From positions 3,658,001 through 3,722,000 of the forward strand of contig NC_039515.1 in the NCBI RefSeq assembly GCF_003672135.1: 64,000 nucleotides of DNA. Direction: 5' to 3'. Under the pieces are notes generated by a model that saw nothing but the letters and a program-made list of their open reading frames with translations, made no database searches and had not been told where the DNA came from. Of the stretch, positions 48,601 to 62,100 are shown in pieces (position 1 is the first letter of the stretch; the number at the start of each line of letters is the position of its first letter). Made by a program: the position numbers and the translations under genes. Source of the stretch: Ooceraea biroi. Lineage: Eukaryota; Arthropoda; Insecta; Hymenoptera; Formicidae.

Positions 48601-51600
48601 AATGGAGCATATGTAGCAAAAAAGACGTGTGTTATTCACGGAGCTATTCTTTTTTTGCATCATCGAAATGACATCAAAGTATCGATGCCGCGAGTAAATG
48701 ATCGTTCGCGGAGTGAATTCTCCGAAAGTCGGTCATTATTCAAAATTCACCCGTAAGATTTATTCATGCAATATCGTCTGTATACCACGTGTACGATGTA
48801 GCCCTGAGTCGGCGATATTTTCAATCCACGGCGAACGTAATATATGCACCCTTCATTACTACGGGGTGGCACACGTGCCAGTACAACATTTCACGTCACG
48901 GGCAAACTTTCATAACATATTCATAACATATCCGCGCGAAAACGCGAGAACGTCGAATTGAATGCCAATCCGCAATTTACCTCAGGACGATTTCTTCCGC
49001 GCGAGGTTTATATATACGATGCCCATTCGTCCCTCGCAAATTTCTCCTTTACCCTCTCTGCCCCTGTATTACCAGTCCCACGATATTACCGCGGATGATC
49101 ATCGTGCGGATTGTATCGCGAATAAGTGGAACGCTATCACCGTGATCTAGGTCAGAGTGGGCAAATATCCAGGGTAGAGCGGGATCTAAAGTGTCATTTT
49201 CGTGCGTAACATGTATGAGGTAGTTTGAAATGAAGAGCCGGCAAGCATTTCGAGGAGCGTATGTTCGTCCGGAAACTGATATGCGTAAAGCGAAGGGGGC
49301 TTCACGATCCTCTTGATTCTGTCGATGCAATTTCCTCGCGATTTGTGACCGATAGTTCCTCTCTTCTTTCTTCGCTTTCTCAACTTGTAACTGAGAAATA
49401 AAAGAAATTCTCGCTTGAAAGAGATAAGTATCGCAGAGAATCGTAAGACAGAATGTCGTTTCACGAGTCACTTTTATTGCACTTTTTCTAGTTTTCTTTT
49501 TCCGAGAACGTGTTATGTACATCTTCTTTTTGTTAGATTCCATTGATCTCGTTCGCCTTGAAGCAATTTATCATGAAAACATGTACATGTGTATATAAGC
49601 GTGATATCTCACGTCATCATTTACAATTGTCAGTGATTGCTCCTTCTGCATGCAACAGCAGGCAAATATTTCGGAATATTTTTGAGCGTGTGCAAAATTC
49701 TGAGCGAGCTTGATATCAGCGGAATTTTTAATGAAAATAACATTTCGCGGAATAATATTTATATAGTATTGGGAATTATATGAGTATCAAGCAAATAATT
49801 GGGGTAATTCCATATTTTTGGAAAATTGCAAATTTTCACGTTTAATCCGATTTATACAATTATGTCAGCGAGAATTAAGTTACTTCGCTCTGCTACACAA
49901 TAGCGGTGTTGAAAATAATTCGGAGCACAGAAATGCTACGACCTCGCTCATCAATTATTAAAGCAATTAAAAATCAAATTGATTGCTTAAATTAAATGTT
50001 CTTTCATATTTGCAGTAAACTAGATAATAATAGACGTTGTCGCGACTGCTTAAATAATTCAACGACTTTAGCGTTCTTTCTTTGAGCGAGAAGAAAGGAA
50101 GCGAGCGAGCTAAGCTTAAAGCGCGTTAACTCGAAGAGTAATGCGAGTTAGGAAGAAAGACGATTAAAGCAAGGCAGTTAATACTCATTCCCGCCGTTCT
50201 TCATGCACAGTCTCTCCGTTTTTTTAAATGCCGTCGTCGGTAATTTGCTTTCTCGGTACCGTGGTAAATCGACCGACGCAAATAAATCCCACTCGAGACG
50301 TTACGTTAGCGGCGCCCGTTACGTCGCACGTTTCAACAAATATACAAATCCTGCGAGATTGAGGAGGCTCCGTTCCACCCTGCGAAAAAGGGGCGGATTT
50401 TAAAGCGGTTGACTCGTAAGTCGATTGCAAGCATCTTGACTTGCACCGAGGGGTCGCTCGACGTGCCGCTTTAATTTATCAACGTGGCGGAGTTATCCGT
50501 GGACTTTCCCTCCTCCACCCCTCGATATTTTCGAGCAACCTCATCTTGCGTTCGATTTCCCCGAATTACGTCACGGGGTTTCATCCATCATAATAAACGA
50601 ATGGCTATTTTCTGCCTGACGAAGTGTCTTATATCTGGTGTCGCGAAATGCGTGCAGCGTTTTGTCGTGGAACGCGAGTGTAATATTTCAAGGCAAAAAA
50701 ATAGTACTTAATGACACTTGACGGCCGCAATTTTAAGTCGGGAAATATCCATGCCTCGTGTCTTGAATCTATAAATGCCTATTAAATCAAATCCCGTTCT
50801 ATATAATATAACATAATATAATATGTCGGATATAAAAACTTTTATAAAATTTGTACAAGTTACGGGAAATAACATCAACAGGCTATTGATAAAAACTCCA
50901 TGCTCCAAATCTCCCTTCGCGCTTTTCATTATCGGCGATCTGTGCAATTCCATGCAATACAATATCAAGCCAATCTCCGTTACACCTACAGGCATATAGT
51001 CTTCCACACACATACACGCATCGCCCTTTGTCATATCTAATGCTGAATAGTGAGGTCATCGCGATGTGACGTAATTGCCAATTGTACGCTCACGCTTGTG
51101 TTTCCTCGACCCGCATAGATCGATGGTATTCCCATGCGTGTGACGCGAATCGTAATTTACAAGTGTCGAACTCCACGGAGCGCCCTATATACGGCTACAG
51201 CCGCTCGTTCACGGAAGAGGGTGACTCGCGATGAAAGCGAAAGAGAGTCGATCCAGGAAAAGGAGCTTTTACGATCGACGATGGGGGTCAGTTTTGCCGG
51301 AGTGGATCAACCGACAGACCCTTAGTTCCTATCACAATTTCAGATAAAAATCACTGATACGAAAATAATATAAATATATAAATTATTATATGAAAATAAT
51401 ATAAATATAAAATAATATGTCATGGTATAAGTATAAATTAATATATTAATTTAATCAGTATTAATATAAAAATATTGGTCTTGTAATTATGACGTTTCGT
51501 TATGTTTACGTCTATCTGCGGGATTTTATGACACCCGTGATTTCAACGTAATTTTTTAACAAAGTCGGATGTGTTGTTCAATGAGGTTGCATGCACGCGT

Positions 51601-51654
51601 GACGCCAGTTGTTTACGCTTTACAGAATTTCTCTCACATCTCCTACGGTGTTAA
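42633..51654. other. 5' flank of the FNDC-like gene, no supported coding exon
   Basis: This region should contain the 5' UTR, promoter and perhaps non-coding leader exons of the minus-strand gene. Candidate minus-strand donors followed by intron-like sequence occur near 43,046 (GCAG|GTAATG) and 43,254 (GTGTAAGTGAC), but the transcript start cannot be fixed. A GC-rich open stretch at 43,558-43,902 has no family resemblance. A 15-base-arm hairpin is at 48,511-48,556. Confidence 0.4.
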
Positions 51655-52236
51655 CATGGGATGATAGAGAGAAACTGGTGAGAATTTGTGCGCATCCCGA
51701 GAGCCAGGACGTGTCATCGCCTAGGCGACGAAACAGCAAGTCGCCAGTGTACTCGACGTCGCATCCGGTTGGCGAAACAAGTCGCCAGGGCTCGTAACAA
51801 CATTGAGCCCTTGCTCGACGCTTAGGCTTACTCCGCGAGAAACGAAAGTTCTCGAAAGGTGCTCGTAAGTGACCGACTTTCGTTTCTCGCGGAGTAAAGG
51901 CCTCTTCACACATATCCGTGACGTGTCAGTGCCGTATTCGCTCAGTTTTATACATACATGTTTTTATACTAGTATTTATACATGTCCGGCGTAGTAACAT
52001 ATGCGAATCGACACGGCACTGATACGGTACTGACACGTCACGGATATGTGTGAAGAGACCTTAAGCCTAAGCGTCGAGCAAGGGCTCAATGTTGTTACGA
52101 GCCCTGGCGACTTGTTTCGCCAACCGGATGTGACGTCGAGTACACTGGCGACTTGCTGTTTCGTCGCCTAGGCGATGACACGTCCTGGGTCTTGGGATGC
52201 GCAAAATTCTCACCAGTTTCTCTCTATCATCCCATG
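51655..52236. mobile_element. TTAA-flanked element with nested hairpins
   Basis: TTAA (51651-51654) precedes CATGGGATGATAGAGAGAAA and its inverse precedes TTAA (52237-52240). The outer arms, 51655-51830 and 52062-52236, are about 175 bases and nearly identical. Inside are two more inverted pairs: 51829-51849 with 51876-51896 (perfect, 21 bases) and 51899-51936 with 52023-52060 (36 of 38). The open frames here are mirror images of the arms and are not genes. No transposase is encoded. Confidence 0.85.
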
Positions 52237-52880
52237 TTAACACATGGCTGCCCAGCGGCGCTTCTACTTTCGAGTTACAAGAGGACTACTGGCAATAGCA
52301 TGTCGTAGTTCATTGTTGCGGCTACATCTCTAGAAATGTCATCAAGAGACCCGCGGCAGGCGCGCATACCATCACGTGGTCGCAAAATTGTAAAAATTTT
52401 CATCTGTACCTCTCTGCATTCACGGAAATGCATGGAAAAGCGTCAGCGTGAAGGAATTTCGCCACATGCATGCGAGCAATTTCAGGCTTATTGTACCCTC
52501 AGCCTGCTATTTTTCTCTTTGTCTTGTTCTGGTCAATTTTGCATTTTTCGCGAAAATTGTATTACGTTGTTCGAGCATCGAGTAATTTATTTATAGAGTA
52601 AACTTTTATCAGAGATTTTATAGCTGTTTCTCAAAGCACGCAGTTTTCTTCATCAAACGTTCTGATAACAGAATCCTCAATTCTGCAAGTTACCCTTTGC
52701 GGTTGCGCAAATATTTATTTGACGTCAGACTTGCTGCGGGCTTCTAATTAAACTATCGCCTGGGAACGCGAACACGCAAATTAACTACGCGATTGTTCAC
52801 ATTTCGACGACATTTACGTGACGTAATTTACGATCGGTGCGTGTGTATGCGAGTGCACAATGAACGAGCCCACGAGCTTC

Positions 52881-52888
52881 TATATAAG
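52881..52888 (+). promoter_or_regulatory. Candidate TATA box
   Basis: TATATAAG in a GC-rich setting (CGAGCTTC before, CGGCACGAGC after) is a strong TATA match on the plus strand. A short open frame starts about 110 bases downstream but shows no known product. A non-coding transcript or chance match is equally possible. Confidence 0.3.
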
Positions 52889-53118
52889 CGGCACGAGCTG
52901 ATTGACCAGCCGATTGTGTCTGTGCGGTCTGTGCCCCTCTGTGCATTGCACAGTGTGCAAGTGTATTAGTGTAGAATTGATTCGTAGAATTGGATGTCAC
53001 GAAGAAGACTATATTGGATTTTCCGGGTTGGAAGTCCAGAACGATTTTTTTGCCGAATGTAATTATCGATAGGCGTGATATGTGTGCACGAGCAGTGAAA
53101 ATGCGGTGCAATGGGATA

Positions 53119-53149
53119 CCCTTGCGCTCCCCTGAGAGGAGCGCAAGGG
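53119..53149. other. Perfect 12-base-pair hairpin
   Basis: CCCTTGCGCTCC, a 7-base loop, then GGAGCGCAAGGG form a GC-rich stem-loop about 230 bases downstream of the TATA-like site. It is too short for a microRNA precursor. Its role is unknown. Confidence 0.6.
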
Positions 53150-56100
53150 GAGAGAAAAATATCTCGTTTAAAAGACACCGTTTCATTAATCGAAATTTCA
53201 TTTAGGTAATAAAAGTTCTCTCTTATAATTGATCGAATAGATCTTCTGTAAATGTAATAAATATAATTGATATCCGTAATAGATATATTGCTTTAAAGTT
53301 GATAATGCGTTTATCATGCTTTCATATTTTTTAAAGAAAAGTAGATGGGAGATCATACATTTCTTACTTTATTTATTTTATTTTTTATTCTGATGGAGAA
53401 AAGGTTTAATTAAAATATTAATGCAACGTAAGAGATTCATGCTTCATACCGATGATTAAGATAATTCCGATAGCTTGCTTGTTAAATGAAAAAGAAATTG
53501 TTCGATGTACTCTGAATATACATAAGAAAGCGGATATCTGTTATTAATAGCTATTAAGCGGCGCAAAGTAGATTATCGGATTTTCCAGGTACGGACAAGG
53601 AGGAGCGTCCTTTTCTTAAATCTTACGGATTTTGAGACCGTTTAACGTTGATTATCTTCTCGCCGGGTGAGAAATTTTTCTCAAATCATCAGGGATTGTT
53701 CGCGCGATTGCCGCGTAAATTTGCCGCAGTATTCTCGCCCCTCTCCGAGCATCTTAACGGTACCATCCAGACATCGTTACGTTAATCGCAACGGAACGTC
53801 GACGTACTATTCGCGCCTCATTAGCCTAATTACGACCTGAGCCGAGGATACCACCCGAAGATAATCCCGTCGCAATTCTTTTTAATAAGCGGATAGCCAG
53901 GGGGCTAATCCGCGTTCGTTGTTTTCTACGGGGTTCATCCGGCGGGGCGAAACATCGTACGTTGCTCGCGTTTTTCAGCATGAAAGCTACTTCCCTTATT
54001 CTTGCGAGAGTAACGGGGTACTTTGTGCCCCGCTAAAATGAGGGAACCACGAAGAAGCAAATCGTACCGGCACGGTATTATAGAAAGCTCGCATGCACTC
54101 GCACGTAATGACGCCCGAATGAGGCTGCAAGAGTCGGCGAGACTCTCGTCGTCCTGCGTAGCTCGTCAGAAATGAGAGTAATTGAGGCAGTGAATGCAAA
54201 GAGTACGTGCGGGCCGAAAGCAAACTCTATTTTAAATCGCCGTTTAAAATAGAAATTCCTTACCCGTGTATATCGGGGTTCATCTACCGATTCCCAACGA
54301 GGCCCTTTTCAGCATCGCCGTGTTGACTGTGCCGTAAAGCGAACTGAGAATTACGCAAACGTTCCTTTTGAAGTCTTTCGATCCACATCTTGAAATGCTT
54401 GGACGTGAATAATGTATAAAAGTGGAACTTGTGAATCGTAAAATCTCGCTAATAATCCGCGTTGCAAGTTTCATCTCTTCGCAATTCTCTTTTGATTTTT
54501 TATTCAATTGTCTCAAACTGTGCTTCGATATATCGCAGATGAAAAATGATTTATTCTTCTGAGAATCGCGGCTCGAAGCGCGTTCCAAGATTCCGCAATC
54601 TGATGTTAAATACATAATAAATAATAAATAATAAAAGGTAAAATAAAAATTGGACTCGGAGACGCCTCGTACGTCGTGTTTATTATCACTGTCACATGTG
54701 AACCCGCGACATTATTCATGGTTTATATGTTATGCATGCGTTATTCACCACGGGATTATTAATTGTTGATTTGACAAGGAAAACGAGGTTCATTATTGCA
54801 TAATCCGTATCTGAGCCATGCCGATGTGAAATCTATTTTTGTCATTGACATTTGCATGTATGTAACGATCGATTGGCGACGCTCGGGTGTCTACAATATT
54901 AGATATCGTCCAATGTTACGGCAGGACGTTGCCGCAATCGAATTAAGTCTCCGTAAATACAGAGCAATTTGCGTAATTCGTTTAGTTGCATAATTAATAA
55001 CCCGACATTTTTTTGTGGAAAGTCCGAGGAGTGTGCAGGAAATTCGCGGCAATGTCGGACTTGTTGGACCGATTGTTGATTAATTACAGAATTATAATTA
55101 TTGGTCCATGAAATATTCATACATTTTCCCAAATGTCCAAATTCCATCGACAGTTTCCTATCAAACCGGTCACACGTGACGCAGATAGCAGATTTTGTCG
55201 GCCGGAAAATTGCAACAAGCTGTAATAACGACGCCAATCAATAGCGCATTGGACTATATGCACATGACACGTGCTAGCATACGCGTTACTGCGTTGTCAA
55301 CTCTGTAGTTGAAAGGGTACGCGTGTTAAAACGCGGTTCGTACATTGTACACACGGATAACTCCCAATGACTAACTTGACGATTCGATATTTGCACTAGC
55401 CGAAATCGAATTCGCCGCAAGGCTCGCCGATTTTTTACGTACGACGACAAATGTCAACAGTAACAATTTTTGCAAAGTGTACTTTGGCGTATAATCGCGT
55501 GCAATTAGCGCGGTCTTATGCGCGTGCTATTTCGCGATAGAACATTGGAGTACCCTCTGGGGACACATCCTGACGCGGAAGGTGAAGAAAATAACGTTTG
55601 GAACGAGGTACTTCGGTGCTCGGGTGAGAAGCATCTCCGGAGGAATATCAAGCAGAATGGCTTCAGCAGATTCCTCTCCGAGCAGAGAAAAACTGCGCGG
55701 ACGTTCTTTCGCAAAGCCGTCGACCTTCTTTCACGCAGTGAAAGCTCTTACTCTTTATTCGCGGTGAACTGAAAATGTTTGCCTTCCCTGGAAAAGGATC
55801 GAGGTACAAATGGAACGCGGAAACGATTGAATCCGCACTATCAAGGATTACTCCATCGTGAAAATTACTCTCGCCGCGTTGGAGTTTGAGTTGGCGGAAG
55901 TTACGTCGGCTTTAATCCAAGAGCGCGGAAAGTGAAGGAACTTTCTTGCGGTAATCGCTGAAGTTTATTATTCTTATTATATTATTAAGTTTGAAAGAGT
56001 ACTTAGACACAATGACGAGTAAGTAGTATTACGTTTAAGTAAGTAGTATTATTGGGTAAATCTAAAGCATCGGGCGTGAAAGGTCCTTTAGTAAGGATAA

Positions 56101-59100
56101 TCATTGATTGAGGGTCGATTGGACGAGATGGAGGCCAGAAAGGGGAAGCGTGATAGCATCGGAATATTGGGGAAGTGCCACTAGTCCAGAATCTTGTACA
56201 AAAGAGCGTGAGTGTCCAGGAGCGACCTATTTTCCCGTAGAAATACTTGACTCGATAGTGGAAGATAAAGAGAACAAGAAAAGCAAGGAGCCATGTACGT
56301 CATCGATCACTCGTATTTTGCGTTATGGATTTATTTCAAACCACTGAGATTTCATAACAAGATTTATCTAGAAATCTCAATCTCGCATTTTTCGTCGTAA
56401 TTGTAATACGTGACCCAATCGCGTTTAATCAAAGACTAATATTATCAGCAACAAGCTTAAGTCTGCTACTGGTGATATAATTAGGATCCTCTTTTCTATT
56501 TGTTTAGTCACCTCACGCTTTGTTACTTCGTGCCATTGATCATGATAAATATAAGCAATCGCCAGAGGCTATCAGAGGCTTATAACAATAATAAACAGAG
56601 TGTATGCATATAAGGAGGAATTTGCAAATTAAAAGAATTAGCTTAAGAATTATCTTAAAACATGAACATGTTGTGTAAATGTATTTAGCTTAAGTATTAA
56701 ATTATAATATCGTGCATATCTCTAAGAGTCTAGCGATATAGAATTAACATTTATCAATAAACATCATCCAAGGAAGGAAAGATAGGTCTATAAGTTACGC
56801 AATTAATTAGAGGTATTTCGTCTGATGCATTAAATAAATTACCTTCTACAGGAAACAGTGCGAGGCAGAATAAGTCCGTGTAAAAATTCATCCGAAATTG
56901 CCTTATACGGGCCGCTATTTAATTAGGTAGCTCGGGCTGGAGATCGTGGGTGCGATTAAAGTATTATCCTATTCGTCGAGAGTTATTAAAAGAAATGAAC
57001 TCGCGGGGGAGAGTCTCTGGTACCATGGGGTGCATTTTAAAGAATGAATTTCCTCGGAGAATTGACTGCCGTGAAAGATTTGCAAACAATCTCACATCCT
57101 TTTACAAATTTTAAACTGAAATTCAGTCGCTGAGGTATCGCGCATTAAGAGCGCCTTATCAAATTTGCGCTGAGAGAATATTCGCCGTTATGTATAATAT
57201 CTACTCACCGCGGGAATCTATCTATTAACAATTAATGCGATGCGAGCTGTATAATTTGCGCCTCACGTGCTGGAACGGGTGCGCTAATGCGCGCCTCGTG
57301 CCGCGGCTTTCCGGTTCGAACGCAATTTACAGCGCCTGCCCTCGCCTCCCCCTGACTATTCACCCGATTATCCAGGGCTCGCGTATTATTAAAAGCGACG
57401 CCGCATGGAATAATCGCAATTATGCCATTCCGTAATAGCCGACAGAAATTGTCCGTTAAACATGCGGCGCGGACCAGCGCGGCGGTAGGAGGTATTCCAC
57501 TTCACGGAAGACGCGGAAGAAGCTTAATTAAACGGAGTGGAGAAGATATATCCTTCACCCCCCCCCTTCAGGATCATGCCCTCTACCCTTTAAACGCACA
57601 TGCGGTAAACTCGGCATGCCATAACCAACACTACCGCGGTTTCTCATGAGGAATAAGATCCGACAGGGGCGCGGAAGGGAAGAGGAATGGTAGAAAATGA
57701 TGAGATAGGGTGAAAAGCGAGCCAATTCAATTACAGAGGATTCAAAGTTATTCAAAGCAATGTTTCTTCCCCATATATTTCTGGAATACTCGAGTTGGCC
57801 GTAATAGGCACTAATCGGATCCGTAATCGCGCTCGGTCGACGTCATTTCCGCGAGCGGTGGTTCCAGGGTGTGTTCGATCACAGTTCAATTGTGCGAAAA
57901 ATACACGTTGATTTTACGCCAGTGCGTGCGTAATGAGGATGATTGTTGCACAGAGCACGAACCAAACCAATACTCGTACTTTTCGCAAATTACTGTCGGA
58001 TACGGGGAGATCGGCATTTTTAGATGCGGGTTATACGCGAGCTGTATAAATATCAAAGATTACGAGCAAACTGTTTTTCACTCGCTTTTACGTTTGCATA
58101 ACTGCTGCTCTCCAATTTTGAATATTACAAAACAGTTAAATATTACATACAGAAAAAAGTCAGTTTTTCCATAGAATTTTCCGTCAGAAACAGTTAATTT
58201 CTAGTTTGTTGAAAGTACGTTTCATTGCGATTATTTGTGGAAACAGTCCGTATTTAAAACTTTTAATATGCAACGTCTCGAGCCGTAGTATGTGCAATGT
58301 CACTAAAAACAGTGCTATAACTAGATTATTGATCTCGGGCATGATTAGCTTGCTGGCTAGCAACGGCGTTTACGGTAAAACATAATCGCTGTCGCTTTTT
58401 TTAGACGCGGGTTAGAATAGGGTGTACAAGGGCAGGAGACGCGTAGTGCGATAGTATCGCGAGATTCTCCAGAGAATCACACGGGTGTACACGAAGCGTT
58501 ACGCCAAGCCACGCCTAGATTTAACAATGCGCTCGCGTTCCATTAATGCATAATGAGCAAGGAAGCTATCAAGAGACGCGTCTTGCTTGTGAGGAAAATG
58601 TAACGGTACCAACGAAATACCAAAACCTGCACTCGGTTCTGCGACAACATCGCAATAAAGACAAAGGTAGATAAATTCATTCAAGAGCGGAAACTTTTTT
58701 CATTTTGTCCGTTTTGATTTCACTTTAGTTTTTTTATTTAGTTTTATTTTATTACTTGCACCAACGATAAAAGCAGCAGAAATATTTTTAATATTATTTG
58801 CTAGACACTTTTTGTGATTGCGATTTCTTAATTAAACTTTGTTTGACGAGTTTATCAAAATTGGCTGCTGGCGCGTTATCGCATTAAATCCATCAATCCG
58901 AAACGCGAATCGCAATTAAAGTGAAATTGTAATTAGAGATATGTATTCGTCTGTGCATATGCACATTCCTCACGAGCGTAATTAGGATTCGGTCTTCCTC
59001 TAATGCTCTAATCTAGCTTCAAAGCGGTCGAAACAGTTATCGGATGATATCATCTGGTTATGAGCGCGAAATAATATCTAAACGATTGTGCATTAAATAG

Positions 59101-62100
59101 GAAATCCAATTAGATTTAATGGCAAGTTAGGGCACGAAACGCAAGCAATTACAGTTCTTTTGCTTCCACTTTTACATTTAATTGCTAAGAATAATTGGAG
59201 TTGACGTGCTATATAAAAGCTGAAACAATAATAATTTCACGGTAACTTCATTAATTAAGAACATTTTGCAAAATACCTAGAATTAGCACAGGTATAGTAA
59301 CTGGTATAAAATACTGAACTGCGCTTTGTGTTAATCATCTTGCGAATTGTACAGTTCACAGTACATAATAGTTCCAGGTAATTACTGCATTTTTAAATGA
59401 TTTGTGATTAAAATTTGCGAATGAATTCAGCTTTGGGAAGAATTCAGCAGAACACAAATGCAACGTGCGAGTGACAATGGAGACTCATTTTCGTATACGT
59501 ACACGTGTATTCACATACACACATGCACACATATGAAATTAAAAATTCCATCCTTATTATCCGGATAAATATAATCTGTATCATATAATCTCCGCCAAGC
59601 GAAATTTTGCCCGTCAAAGAAAGAGATTATGCGAAGCACATACAAAGAGCGAATGCGGAAGAGACATTTGCATTCATAATTAAATTCCACGTACGACAGT
59701 TAGCAAATTCTTTGTTTCGTCAGGAATGATCTTAGAGGATTTACTCTGGAGACATTGCAGCATTTTTAACACACCTGATACTTTTTGAAAAATTGCAATT
59801 CCAAAAACAAAACGCGGATTCCATTCTCCAATACAATTGAGATATCGTAAGTATATTTATAAAATGTTCTGCGACTCTTGCTGTCTTTACTATATTTTCT
59901 CATATCGACGCTTTCTCGTCCTCTCTCGGATCTGGTATGATTCTCATTCTCGGAGCTTCGTAAATTCCCGTGCACCGATAGAGAGATTGCTAGCGAAAAG
60001 AAGTAGAAAGCTGTTATATGACGGATCAGCGTGCGAGTCTCTCTTGAAATATTCGGCGTGTTCCAATTCCCTTTAGAATCCTTTCAGAGATATGTATTTC
60101 GAGTTCTCCGTTCATTCCCTCTCAAGTCTGCACGTACTCCTGCATGAATTTACGTACGACACAACTCTGCATGAAATAATTCATCAGTCGGAATTAAACG
60201 GCAACACAATGAAATGAAACAATGTTGCGATTAACGGTGAATTATTTTTGCGACCATCCTTTCGGCAGACGAAATACTGCGGATTTATTGCAGGAAATAT
60301 TACAAAAATAAGGTGATAATATAGGGTAATTATTACAGTATACACACGTCATTGCCAGTTTTGATTTTTATAAATCACCATGTTTTTGCTTGCGAAGGAA
60401 GTGAACAGGAAACCTCGTTATCGAAGAAAACGCTCCTGACAACTTTCGATTATATTTTCGATTATATTTGCCCATGTATCCTTTTTTTCATCATATAAAT
60501 ACGTAGTGATTACTTTTTATTGTTCAGTAAACGAACGAACTCGAAACCTACAGCAACAAAGACTTTATATGGCTATAAAGGTTCAGTTGAAATCCACTTT
60601 GGAGAATTCCAAACAAGTTCAAACCTTTTTAAGGCGAATAGTCTGGGTAAACCTGGCTTTCGTTCCAATTCTTTATACTACATCGAAACGGCATACAATC
60701 GATATTATCCATTGTATCATTTTTATAAGTGCTCACAATTGTATACAAAATTATGTGGCGTTGCTCGCGAGGAACGCAATGGCTCACATCTGGCAGTTTC
60801 TATTTTCTGCATAAAGATGATGAAGAAACCTAAGGGTGAAAACGGCGAGCATGATAAAATCGCACTTTGCGGAAGTCAATCGAACGGGAAGGGAAAATTT
60901 CCCTCGGGTGAATTCGTCTTAATCTAATCCCAAAACTTCCCCTTCTGTAGATATACAATCGTATAATACAAACACGTTTACCTTTTTCCCCGGCGTCAGT
61001 AATCGACGGTAAATTTGCAGGAAGTAGGTCAGCACAGGGTACGCGAATGAAAAGACGCCTTCTACTCTTAATCTTCCTTCTAAAGTATCATCAAGCGTAA
61101 AATTTACGTATTCTACATAACAGGCGAAATACTAAATTACGCGAAGGGGTGCCTGAAAAGGGCTGGCTTGAATAATCCTTCGTTTTTCATCGACAATTAT
61201 CTTAAAACTAAGATTAAGCATTTTGCTTGCACAGAAAATGTGTTACATAATGTTATTTCGAGCTGATTGCACGAATAAATTTTACGACATATTTATACGT
61301 ACGCGATTTATATTTACATGTCACATATACGTTTTTCTTGAATCTTTTTTTTCCCGATAATATGATGTCCCATTTTTAATAATTGTGCTGAGAATGATAT
61401 TCTGCACGTATGCACTTATTACTCATGCATGAGCATTGTTGCATGAAGCATGATAAGAACGTAAAACAATGCATGAGCTCTTTTTTATATGCATCGTGCA
61501 TGATTAATCAGCAGAATAAATAGATAAGAAAAAATTTTCCCGCGTTCTCGTTCCCGTTTTCCATATCTCTCGTATTCGTGAAAACGGCCGCAATTGGACG
61601 TCACTTTTTTGCTGGAACGTCTCATTGACGTAAGCGGCGATGCGAGAAATCCTGTGTAGAACAAAATGCAACGTCAAACGTTCATAAAACGCAATTAGGT
61701 GTGACTAATGAAAGGTCCCATGTCACTGGAGGCTATATATAACATCGCTTGCGAATATTTTAATGAGAGACTAATTTCCTCGGCACTCAATACACACGAA
61801 CGTATCGGTAAATGCAAGTATAATGCAAGATAAATGCATGTAAATCTAGCTTTTATTGAATATCCATGCGCCGTATACGTTCTCCAGCAAGAATATCGCA
61901 ATGATCCGTGAGAAATATTTTCTGTCTGATTTTAGCGGATATCAATCGCGAAGACAATTTATTCCCCGAATGGGACCGTCGATATGTCAAAATGATTGAA
62001 ATCAAATGATGTAGGGCAAGGTCGAGCAATATACTAGAAAAAAGCGCCCCACGGGCGTTTATTGTATTATTCATCCGAAACAATCATATCGAAAGAGCAT

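Noticed and set aside
51620..51913. 97-codon minus-strand open frame
   Set aside because: It lies in one arm of the nested inverted-repeat element; its mirror exists in the other arm.
60520..60927. 135-codon plus-strand open frame
   Set aside because: No recognised domain, no splice context and no compositional shift, so it is probably chance.
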